A stretch of 64,000 nt of DNA from Cylindrotheca closterium. Taxonomy: Eukaryota; Bacillariophyta; Bacillariophyceae; Bacillariales; Bacillariaceae. The notes beneath the pieces were generated by a model. That model ran no database searches and was not told where the DNA came from. It saw only the letters and a program-made list of their open reading frames with translations. Of this stretch, positions 50,362-59,003 are shown piece by piece. Each line of letters begins with the position of its first letter. Positions within the stretch are counted from its first letter, which is position 1. The translations under genes were made by a program, and so were the position numbers. The stretch is from positions 62,001 through 126,000 of the forward strand of contig CAKOGP040001969.1 of NCBI GenBank assembly GCA_933822405.4, given 5' to 3'.

Positions 50362-51516
50362 ATGTCCGAACCAGGCGAAATAACACTGGACAATAGTTTC
50401 GATGATGATATGAACGATGAAACAAACCCTACTCAACCGTCCAACAGAATGCTGGCTTCGTCCGCTGCAGAATCTCTGGTTGAAATGGCGGCATACCGAA
50501 TCGATCTCGAGCCTTCCAAAGTGAAATTTCTTCAGCATATCATGAAAAAAGAACTGATCACGGAAGTCTGGCAGCTTCACTACATGGACTCTGCAAATTG
50601 GCGAGAAATGGGTTTTCCAATTGGGTTGGTAGCTTCAATTCGAAGACTGATGCATGAAAAAGACATGACAGAGAGCGGCAGGAAACCTTTCAAAAAAGAA
50701 TACGACTGTATCAGTGGCTTCAATAATGATGAGCTCAGAAGTCATGTCTTCAAGGGAATGCCAAGCCACACAGCAAATATGGCAGGCTTCAAGACTGATG
50801 ATGATTATGACGATGGCGAGTCAGTGGCAACTGAGCCTGGAACACCAATTGAAGTTCCCCAGAAGCGTGGTGCTAGTGCCAAGATGAAACGGATATCAGA
50901 CATCACCCTTTCTGAACGCCTATCTAACCGCCTTCTGATATCACCGTACGGTCCAAAGCAAAAACTTGACAGTTCCAATACCGACAGTCCGCAGACTATC
51001 AAGGCGTCATCGTCCATCAAGGACCAACCACCCGTTTCGGCGCCTCGGCGTTCCTCAAAGAAAGGAGTCCATGCAGGCACCCATTCACCAGCACTATCTC
51101 CCATAAGAACGAATCAGAATAAAACAGAGGGTCAGGTACCTTGCTTGCGGACAAGCATGCCAGTTCGTCCATTGCGACGTCCAACTATCCATGATAGACC
51201 CGATATGAAGTTTGATCTTGACGACCTATCGGACACCGGATCTTTCTCCATGGAAAGTGTGGGGCTGATCATAGCCGAATCCAAAGGACGAGAACAAAAG
51301 GTGGGCATTGATGCTAGCATGAGGGTCGTAAACGGAAGTTTCGAGGATATCAGGGACTTGTTTGTTGAAGGTGCAGAGTCTACTATTGACGAGGTAGGTG
51401 AAAGCGAAAGCAAGTTTAGTGACGACTCTAAAGATGGGCAGGATCCCTCCATGTCCACCAGAAGCTCGACTCTACACAATAATGGCAGACTACTACAGAA
51501 TGTATGGAAGTGCTGA
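50362..51516 (+). CDS. SAM-like domain protein (tandem copy A)
   Basis: Single exon, 384 aa. Residues about 36-98 form a helical domain resembling a sterile alpha motif (AAYRIDLEPSKVKFLQHI; ELITEVWQLHYMDSANW; MGFPIGLVASIRRLM), with the terminal helix after a G-x-P-x-G turn. The remainder is disordered and Ser-rich but has three short motifs shared with copy B: KRISDITLSERLSNRLLIS, a SAPRRSSKKG patch, and MPVRPLRRPTI. No membrane segment. SAM domains oligomerise or bind RNA/proteins; the conserved linear motifs are likely docking or phosphorylation sites. Function unknown. Confidence 0.7.
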   Translation: MSEPGEITLDNSFDDDMNDETNPTQPSNRMLASSAAESLVEMAAYRIDLEPSKVKFLQHIMKKELITEVWQLHYMDSANWREMGFPIGLVASIRRLMHEKDMTESGRKPFKKEYDCISGFNNDELRSHVFKGMPSHTANMAGFKTDDDYDDGESVATEPGTPIEVPQKRGASAKMKRISDITLSERLSNRLLISPYGPKQKLDSSNTDSPQTIKASSSIKDQPPVSAPRRSSKKGVHAGTHSPALSPIRTNQNKTEGQVPCLRTSMPVRPLRRPTIHDRPDMKFDLDDLSDTGSFSMESVGLIIAESKGREQKVGIDASMRVVNGSFEDIRDLFVEGAESTIDEVGESESKFSDDSKDGQDPSMSTRSSTLHNNGRLLQNVWKC

Positions 51517-52394
51517 CATCGACACGGGATGCAATGCTCTTGTTCGTCGATGGTTAGCCCGCGACAGGAACTTTGTTTTGTGCAACCAGCATGCGGCATC
51601 AATGTTTGAATTTCGGTATGGTTAACACAACAACGAGGTATGCACTAGACTCCCACAACAGGGATCGAAGCGACGGTTTGCTTGTTCTAGTCAAATGGAT
51701 AGCTATTGGTTGTCTTGTATACGGTAGGCACGAACTCTCTCAGTGCAATAGCTAAGTTTACCATTTTCCAGCCGTACTGAAGGATATATATTATGGTTAC
51801 CGTTCACAATCTAGAATAGATTATTTGCACTGTGTACGGAATTGATGACAGGACAAACCTGGGAACTTTTCCAACAAATATGCCCCCGAAGTACCGGTAG
51901 AACTGACGATTTATAACAAATATGGAATACAGTATTGTGATGCCGCTCATCTCCGCTAAATTCTCATTTCTCTTTATCCCGATGTATGTTCAGCTAAGGA
52001 TTGTCAATGAATCCATGGTATTCGTAAAAGAAATTGTCTTATTACTACTGCCGTGCCGGTTATCCGTAATAGTATTTGTAGCGGTATTGTGTGTCGTATT
52101 GTTATTATAGTCGTCTCTGCTGGATACGACAAGGTACAGTATATATTCTTCTACCGGTATATCCGGCTATTTTGCAATTCGCCAAACCAAACCGCAAAGA
52201 ATGTTCTTTGGAACAGATTCGTGCCGGAAAAAAAAGCAGAGAAAACACGAAGCTGGTATCTGTAAAAACAATAAGTAGCTCACTGGAAAGCGAGGATACG
52301 TAAAAGGAGCGGGTGTAACATTTGTGACTGTAATTGTGACTGTCCTTACAATCACAGCATCCAAGCACAAGTACGTCTACCAACCAAACGTACC
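51517..52394. other. Spacer between tandem SAM-like genes
   Basis: No gene supported. Contains AGTACCGGTAGAAC near 51891 and CTACCGGTATATCCGG near 52152. The plus-strand frames at 51922-52303 lack coding character. Confidence 0.3.
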
Positions 52395-53456
52395 ATGCCT
52401 TTGATAAGCGAAGCACCACTTGCCCACGACCATTCTTACCACCAAGAGATGAAGGAAAACAGCTCTACCTCCGAATACTCCAGCGAAACCATGCCGTCTT
52501 CTGCTCAAGTGCTGGTACAAGCAGCGGCCTATCGAATTGATCTGGATCCATCCAAATTGAGCTTTCTTCTGCATGCCATGAATGAGGAATTGGTAACCGA
52601 ACTGTGGCAGCTGCAGTATATGGATTTTCCAAGTTGGCGTGAACTGGGATTCCCCGTCGGTTTGATTGCTTCCATTCGAGCTTTGCTGGAAGAGGAAGAA
52701 TCGTCAGACCACGAGGAGGCTGCTAACAAGAATGGAGCTCATCGAAGGGCTATTGCCAGTGACAATTCTACTACAGAGCTTGCGGTACCGAAGGCAACCT
52801 GGCAGCAGGCACGAATGAGAGCATCGGAACAAGACAACCGTGGTATCAAAAAACGATTGTCAGATATTACTCTCTCGGAGCGATTTTCGTTCCGCACGTC
52901 CATTATGTCGCCGCCAAGTTCCAAACCCAAGTCTGGCAGCCCTGCCGGGAGTCCGATGTATTTCTCCGTGCAGAGTAAAAGCCAGAAAAGTGAGCCCCGA
53001 AGCAATCGAATTTTCATGCCGGTTGCCGACATACCACCCACTTCGCCACCTCGCCGTTCATCCTCAAGAAGTAAGGTTCGTTCACCGATGCAGCCATCGA
53101 GTAGAGACCAGCATCAAGAAAAAACGGAGGAGCAACGACGTCGTTCTAGCTTTGAAATGCCCCTACGTCCCTCAAGGAGGCCCACTATCACTGACTTGGA
53201 GTCTCTATTCCAAGGCATTGGTGAGAAATACCTTGCGTCCTCCTCGGACAGCGTTGGGGGGTCGATGACCAGCACCAGCGGTGGAACTTCTATTGAAGCA
53301 TCCCTTGCATTGGAGAGCCTGCTTCGATCAGGGGAGAGCGAGGAAAATAAGGACGTTCGTGAAAAAAGCATGGACACAATCATAACTGGAAACTTGCGTG
53401 GTACTGCGGATCAGGATGACCTGGGCTTCCTCTATGCTGAAGACTTCGAAGCATAG
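52395..53456 (+). CDS. SAM-like domain protein (tandem copy B)
   Basis: Single exon, 353 aa. The helical domain at about 38-100 (AAYRIDLDPSKLSFLLHAM; ELVTELWQLQYMDFPSW; LGFPVGLIASIRALL) is strongly similar to copy A. Shared linear motifs follow in the same order: KRLSDITLSERFSFRTSI, PPRRSSSRSK and MPLRPSRRPTI. Outside these the two proteins differ, so selection appears to act on the domain and the three motifs. Lies 878 bp downstream of copy A in the same orientation. Function unknown; no targeting signal. Confidence 0.7.
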   Translation: MPLISEAPLAHDHSYHQEMKENSSTSEYSSETMPSSAQVLVQAAAYRIDLDPSKLSFLLHAMNEELVTELWQLQYMDFPSWRELGFPVGLIASIRALLEEEESSDHEEAANKNGAHRRAIASDNSTTELAVPKATWQQARMRASEQDNRGIKKRLSDITLSERFSFRTSIMSPPSSKPKSGSPAGSPMYFSVQSKSQKSEPRSNRIFMPVADIPPTSPPRRSSSRSKVRSPMQPSSRDQHQEKTEEQRRRSSFEMPLRPSRRPTITDLESLFQGIGEKYLASSSDSVGGSMTSTSGGTSIEASLALESLLRSGESEENKDVREKSMDTIITGNLRGTADQDDLGFLYAEDFEA

Positions 53457-53996
53457 TGTAGTAGTGGTCTACTCCCTACTAGCTACTCAGAAGAAGTCTA
53501 TGATTTGACTGATGAAGCGCTCATTTCGACACCACGGTGATATGCTATCCGGTTATGTACATACAAGGAATACCGAACTAGCAAAATATACTTGTCCTCC
53601 TCATCATCTGTCCTCCTAATGCATCACATCCTTAGTTAGCCCTTATCCCTTTTGATTTTCCCTTTTGACTTTCGACTAGGGAGTCAAACTTTTCCACGAA
53701 CCAATCTTCATTCCCACAGAAAACGATGGAACAAAATCCGGACAAAAATTATCCGCCACACCTTCATTCAGGTCGCGGTAAAAACATGCATGGATTATCT
53801 TCGGCATCTGATTTTCGGAATGCACTCTAAAGGAGCGAGAAGAGCACAACACCATAAAAGGGTATCAAGCATATAATAACTCACAACACTACCATTTACT
53901 ACGAATCTCAAGACAATCTCAAAAAGCTTGAGCTGAATCACATATCACACAAACGCACTACGAAAATATACTACTAACACATTATACAATCATTGT
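53457..53996. other. Spacer upstream of NAD(P)-binding gene
   Basis: No gene supported; AT-rich. A short plus-strand frame at 53652-53876 looks non-coding. Confidence 0.3.
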
Positions 53997-54782
53997 ATGA
54001 TCATGTCACCTCCTGCCAAACGAAGCCTTGTCATATTGTACGGAATCGGAGGACTATCTGATGTTGGCCGTCATGCCATTCTTGCAGCGCTTGAGAAGCC
54101 TGAAGTCTCCAAGATTACTGTCATTACAGAACATCCCGAAAAATTGGATGAGAAGAAATGGGAGTCTCATGGCGAGAAGTCGAATCCTTTCAACAACCCT
54201 GAGTTTGCACCGAGATTAACCATGGTGAAGGTAGAGGGCTCGTGGAAGAAGCCACAAGACAATTTTGCCACTCACTTTGCTGGTGCTGATGCAGTCATCA
54301 GTTGTCTTGGTCACCGACAGCCTGGTATTCAGAATAAGGAACTTCTGAAAAAGGGATTGATTGCATGTGATGGGAATAAGCAGGTCATTCAAGCCATGAA
54401 GGAAGCCAAAGTTGAAAGAGCAGTTGTCATTTCTTCCATGGGTTTGAAAGGAGACGATGGTGCTTGGCCACACTGGGCGGCCAAGGTTTTGAAATACATG
54501 TTGAAGACGGTTGCTAGAAAGGCCCGAAAGGACTTGGAGGCCATGGAAGCACTCTACCTCGAGTCACCATTAGACTACTTGTTTGTTCGCCCTGTTGGTA
54601 TCAGCGAAGAACGTGAGCCAGTAGGAACATACTTTGTTCAAGATCCAGGAAACAAAAAGGAGGTAGTTGGCGGTGACACGGCCAAAATTGATGTTGCTCG
54701 GTTTATGGTGGAACAAGCCCTAAATCCAACCTTTCACAAGACAAGTAAGGTGGTGGGGTCCGAGCCAGGATCACCAATGTAG
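53997..54782 (+). CDS. NAD(P)-binding Rossmann protein, NmrA/atypical SDR type
   Basis: Single exon, 261 aa. The N-terminal beta-strand and turn (LVILYGIGGLSDVGRHAI) stand where atypical SDRs have G-x-x-G-x-x-G for dinucleotide binding. ADAVISCLGHRQPG is the second strand with the typical SCLG. ERAVVISSMGLKGDD is the third strand with the SS motif, and DYLFVRPVGIS matches the T-x-x-RPG strand. There is no classical YxxxK pair where expected, so it may be a sensor or isomerase-like member rather than a dehydrogenase. No targeting peptide; probably cytosolic. Confidence 0.75.
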   Translation: MIMSPPAKRSLVILYGIGGLSDVGRHAILAALEKPEVSKITVITEHPEKLDEKKWESHGEKSNPFNNPEFAPRLTMVKVEGSWKKPQDNFATHFAGADAVISCLGHRQPGIQNKELLKKGLIACDGNKQVIQAMKEAKVERAVVISSMGLKGDDGAWPHWAAKVLKYMLKTVARKARKDLEAMEALYLESPLDYLFVRPVGISEEREPVGTYFVQDPGNKKEVVGGDTAKIDVARFMVEQALNPTFHKTSKVVGSEPGSPM

Positions 54783-55238
54783 ACTGCTACCACTGGGTAG
54801 ATTTCGATTGTCATTAATGCATATACTTGTGAAATATCGATACAATATGGTGTTTTAATAGTTGTAATATCATCATCATACTACTACGCTTATCTATACT
54901 CCGGATGGTTCCATCATGGGGACAAATATCTTAGCCATGCAATTTTACCGCTTCATTTCTGACCCGCCACGAAACACACCATATTTCCGAATTTGGATTG
55001 AAAGCAAGTATTCAAATCTCGTGGAGAATAGAGTGTCGTAGGCATGTCGTGAGACATCAACAACGTTCCAAAATGATGACCGCTGACGAAATATCCAACG
55101 GAGATACGATGTTTTTTTTCCGTCATTTGCAAGAGCACAATCCGTACCGGTACCCACATGCTTCTTTACCATCATCACATGGAGATGAAACCAAAACAAG
55201 GCTCTAGAACTCTTCCGTTTCTCTAAGAAGCAATCATC
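54783..55238. other. Spacer upstream of Ser/Arg-rich protein
   Basis: No gene supported. CCGTACCGGTACCCAC occurs near 55143, about 95 nt before the next ATG. A minus-strand frame at 54945-55277 overlaps the next start and is not credible. Confidence 0.3.
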
Positions 55239-57170
55239 ATGGCAATAGAAACGATGAGGACGAGAAGCAAAGCGCACACGTCAGTGAATGATGCCGAAAA
55301 TACGGCAAATCCATCGATGTCTGAATATTTTGCCAAACTTGGAGAAGGAGGGCCTGACGATCATCTTAGAACTCATGCCCGGAATGGGCCAGCTTCCCAC
55401 GATGAAGCTACCATTCAATCTGCCCCTACCACATCTGGAGCATCTACAGGCACTCGGAGAAGAAAAAACAACAGATCCTCAAGCTTAAGCGGAGAAGCAC
55501 AATCAGGTCAACATCACGAGCAGCACGAAGCAAAATCAAACAGACGCCGCCGCAGGAAGTCCGTGCAGAAAAGCTTAGATCTAGCTTTGGGTCATAGCTC
55601 GGAGAAGTTTGAAAATTCCATCAGCCATTCCATAGCAGCCTCCATAGCGTCTGCGCCCACGGTGCAACATCATGTCCGGCGTTCTGGACGGCGTTCGGGG
55701 CCAGGGTCCAAACGGCATCATGTTAGCTTGTCGCCAAAGAGGAATTCAGAGGGGCAGCCCCGTAGCACAAAAAGAAGTTTGTCACCACACCGGGCTACTG
55801 GTGGATCTCGTGCCGTACAAAGAAGTATCTCGCCTACTAATAGACAGGTTTCTCGTGACAATTCTCGTGGTGCTCGGCGAAGATCTCGAGAAAAGTCTCC
55901 TGGACAACAGTCCCCATCGAGGTCCTTGCGAGGCGGAAGAAAAATCAATATGCATGATAGCGTCAGTACAAGTGGTGTACAAAGGAGTATTTCGCCTACT
56001 AATAGACGGGTTTCTCGCGACAACTCTCGTGGCGCAAGGCGAAGATCTCGAGAAAAGTCTCCTGGACAGCTGTCCCCATCGAGGTCCCTGCGAGGCGGAA
56101 GACAAAGCAACCTACATGATAGCGTCAGTACGAGTGGGATGATGTCTCTAGCTAGAAGTGCTGCCACTGAGCCCACTACGCGGAAAGCGAGACATTCGAG
56201 ATCTCCTCATCGTTTGGGTGCCAGCAAAGCTGATGGAGCCTCGGTCACTTCGCCGGGTACCGCAAGCACACCCAAGTCGCGGTCAATGTCACCCTTAATC
56301 AAAGGGCACAGAGGCCCATCAGCATTGGTAAGCCTGCTTGAAGAGAGGAAAGAACCGGAGCAGAGAATTAGAACAAGAGGGCAGCATACACATGATTCTA
56401 ATCAAAAGCACAAGATCAGCGATCAAGAACGAAAACGACGGCATAGTCATGACAATAGTCGACACGCGGAAGGCGCTGGGAAAATGCCCAAACCACCAAA
56501 TCTTCCCCAACGAGTTCAGAGTGATATCATCGGGGGTCATGCCAATGACGTCAATCATAAGCACAAGATCAGCAACAAAGAAAAAGTACGAAGGCACAGT
56601 CACGACAATAGCTTACACACAAAAGATCATCCGCGATTGCTCAAGCCAACTGCTTCTACGAGAAAAATTATGGATTCGGTGGTTAAAGTTTTGTCCCTGA
56701 ATCAACAGAGAGCGAGCGTTACATCCATGTTTTCGGAAGACGACTGGGGTGAATCGCCTTCCTTTTCGGAAGCTTTCAAACCTGAGCCTACCGCACCTCC
56801 GACCCAACCAACCCAACGGGTTACATCCAAATCCCATCGGATGAAAGTGGAGGAGGTGAGGCGCGATCATCAAAGCGCTGATCATAATAGTGATCGTCGA
56901 CGTTCCCGATCGGTGGACAGTAGTACTGCACAACTTCATTCCATGACTACTGCCACCAGTTCCGAAAGTGTGATGTCTCGACAAAAATCAGCACGGTCTG
57001 GACGTCGCAATGACCCACGTTCTAAATCATTGGATCCAGCAGCTAGTAGAATAGCGGAAGATGGGCCATTCTCATCGTCATCGTCTCCGTTCGCTGTCAT
57101 GCCTGTGGATAGGGAGCGATTGGCTGGACCTCGCGAAAGGTGGGGAAGGGATGCCTCCTTCAGGTTCTAA
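55239..57170 (+). CDS. Ser/Arg-rich disordered protein with 54-residue repeats
   Basis: Single exon, 643 aa. No domain recognised. The N-terminal third is Lys/Arg/Ser-rich. The middle has two near-identical 54-residue units (VQRSISPTNR, GARRRSREKSPGQ, SRSLRGGR). Later come two copies of a 38-residue unit (NQKHKISDQERKRRHSHDNS; NHKHKISNKEKVRRHSHDNS). SP and RS dipeptides are dense, as in RS-type splicing factors and in the SPxR heads of the five-TM family nearby. No signal peptide or membrane helix. Likely nuclear or cytoskeletal phosphoprotein, by composition only. Confidence 0.65.
   Translation: MAIETMRTRSKAHTSVNDAENTANPSMSEYFAKLGEGGPDDHLRTHARNGPASHDEATIQSAPTTSGASTGTRRRKNNRSSSLSGEAQSGQHHEQHEAKSNRRRRRKSVQKSLDLALGHSSEKFENSISHSIAASIASAPTVQHHVRRSGRRSGPGSKRHHVSLSPKRNSEGQPRSTKRSLSPHRATGGSRAVQRSISPTNRQVSRDNSRGARRRSREKSPGQQSPSRSLRGGRKINMHDSVSTSGVQRSISPTNRRVSRDNSRGARRRSREKSPGQLSPSRSLRGGRQSNLHDSVSTSGMMSLARSAATEPTTRKARHSRSPHRLGASKADGASVTSPGTASTPKSRSMSPLIKGHRGPSALVSLLEERKEPEQRIRTRGQHTHDSNQKHKISDQERKRRHSHDNSRHAEGAGKMPKPPNLPQRVQSDIIGGHANDVNHKHKISNKEKVRRHSHDNSLHTKDHPRLLKPTASTRKIMDSVVKVLSLNQQRASVTSMFSEDDWGESPSFSEAFKPEPTAPPTQPTQRVTSKSHRMKVEEVRRDHQSADHNSDRRRSRSVDSSTAQLHSMTTATSSESVMSRQKSARSGRRNDPRSKSLDPAASRIAEDGPFSSSSSPFAVMPVDRERLAGPRERWGRDASFRF
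55815..56138 (+). repeat. Two 162-bp tandem coding repeats
   Basis: Copies at 55815-55976 and 55977-56138 are head-to-tail with about 90 percent identity by eye, encode the same 54 residues and keep frame. Confidence 0.75.
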
Positions 57171-57419
57171 ATCCTATTTACGCTGATCTATTCATCATTT
57201 AGTTGATAGATAGATGAAAATGTAGAATATGTATTATATTTATGAGAGCGAAATTCGAGAAATGTGGTCGAGTGACCACAGAAGGTACATATTTATATGA
57301 TTGCGGTGATTAAGCTGATGAACATAATCAGGTGGTCATTGTCGGATGCCGATTTGACACTTTCGTTGAAACGCTTACAATGAGAAAGGTTCCCCATCCA
57401 TAGTATCATCATGTTGCTT

Positions 57420-58166
57420 TCAGACACTTGGTGGGGTAGGGAGAGGCTCAAGCCGGGCCTTTTTGCTACTGCCAATTTTGCCAGTTGGAGAGAAAAGGGA
57501 GTCGTCCACCTCTGAGGACTGACTTTGGGATCGTTTGCGCAACATTGGCATGGGCTTCATCCTCAACGGTGACAATGCCGATTCTGTTTTGGCGCTAGTA
57601 TTATTCATAATGCCATCAAAACCGTCCATGTCCATGCCCATTCTCATGGATAGTTTGGGCACCGATGCTTTTGTTGCTTCGAGTTTGTCACCCTTATTTG
57701 GCGGTGGAGGTGAGAAGAGGAGCTTGTCCACACTGGGTATGCTTGATCGTTTACGGATGACCATTGTTGGTTTCACGTGCATTGGAGATAAAACGTCCAA
57801 ATTGTTGGTGGAAATGGGTGGTGTGCGTTTGCCAGCAGTTTTAGAAGATCTCTTGTCAGTTTTCGCGACTGCTGAAGATTTGATGTCTGATGAAACGGGT
57901 CCACCCATATTCGACTTTTCTTCTTTCTCCTTCACTTTCAGGTCAAACTTGCAGTAAATGGTGGAGTTATCTTCCAAACCTTGTTTCTGAAGGGAGACTT
58001 TTTCAGACAGTGGTTCCTTCAGCTGACGATCCTTGCAAACGGGAAGAATCACCTGAAAACCTGAAAGTTCTTTTGCAGCCATCACATCTGCAATGGAATC
58101 ACCACCCTTCAGTGGTACCTCGCGTGGGCCAATATTGCTGATGATACGAATCTTCATCTCTGTCAT
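57420..58166 (-). CDS. Protein with ubiquitin-like N-terminal fold
   Basis: Single exon, 248 aa. Residues 1-78 read like a beta-grasp domain: MKIRIISNIG-PREVPLKGGDSIADV, then a helix and LPVCKDRQLKEPL, KQGLEDNSTIYCKFDL, matching the strand-helix-strand order and the L-x-D-x-x-T-I end of ubiquitin-like folds. The remainder is disordered with two copies of a motif (VLSPMHVKPTMVIRKRSS and ALSPLRMKPMPMLRKRSQ), each followed by Ser-rich linkers and LFSP. The duplicated P-M-x-x-RKRS motif could be a phosphorylated docking site. Partner and role unknown. Confidence 0.6.
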   Translation of the reverse strand: MTEMKIRIISNIGPREVPLKGGDSIADVMAAKELSGFQVILPVCKDRQLKEPLSEKVSLQKQGLEDNSTIYCKFDLKVKEKEEKSNMGGPVSSDIKSSAVAKTDKRSSKTAGKRTPPISTNNLDVLSPMHVKPTMVIRKRSSIPSVDKLLFSPPPPNKGDKLEATKASVPKLSMRMGMDMDGFDGIMNNTSAKTESALSPLRMKPMPMLRKRSQSQSSEVDDSLFSPTGKIGSSKKARLEPLPTPPSV

Positions 58167-59003
58167 TTCTTTTTACAGTACTGGTTGGGATATGTTTGCG
58201 GTAGGATCTTTTGATTGATGGTGGTTCCGATGAGCAATGCGAAATATACATGCCGTGGATAGATTCCGATCCGCACTGCTGAAGTGTACGGTGGTGTCGG
58301 TACATACTGGTACCACCGGTACGGTTCAATACTGACGATCTGCCTGATCTCGAATCATCATCTTGATTCAAATCCTCCGAAAATTTGCCGTCAGTTTGGC
58401 TTTTTCACTCGAGCGCGCTACTTATTGATTCATTCATTCATTCTTCATTCGAACGTGTGTCGGACAATACAAGAGTTGTTCCTTTTCGGACACTAGCGAA
58501 TTATCATGCATCCGTTTGGAACCTCTCCGCCGGCAGGCTTCTCGATGGAACATGGTGCGACCATTAAATAGTAAAACAAAACTTCTTCGATTCAGACCAC
58601 AGGGTGGTTAAATGTTTCGAATGGACGCCACTCGATATTTTGATTGGGCCTAATATACTGTCTGTGTGAGAAGAAATTCATCATTGCAACGCATCATCAG
58701 CATCATCACAGCTGCACACAATACGAGGCACTTTCCAAAGAGCTTGACAGTCGTTGCATACTGTTCATAGATGATTCAATAGAAGTGAAGAATTCATCAT
58801 AAGAAGGGAGCATCAATAGCCATACAGGAACAGGCGGTAGTGAAGTAAGGCATTCAGGTAGCTTTTCGGAGAACGACAGTGGTCACCTGAAGTTTTCGAG
58901 CTCATCAGATTTATCGTTCATCGAAAATTGACGACGCATCTCTATACTTCCGTGCCTTCAGCCTCTCATCATCACCTTTATCCCTTATTGACGTACTAGT
59001 ATC
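58167..59003. other. Bidirectional spacer
   Basis: Lies between divergent genes. GGTACATACTGGTACC (58296-58311) and CACCGGTACGG just after it form a local cluster of the GGTAC/CCGGTA motif. A short ATTC repeat (about 58428-58450) is also present. No gene seen. Confidence 0.35.

Noticed and set aside
54945..55277. 110-codon minus-strand frame
   Set aside because: Overlaps the start of the Ser/Arg-rich gene and lies in its promoter; composition not protein-like.
55672..56142. 156-codon plus-strand frame overlapping the 54-residue repeats
   Set aside because: It is an alternative frame of a tandem repeat; its length follows from the repeat lacking stops, not from selection.
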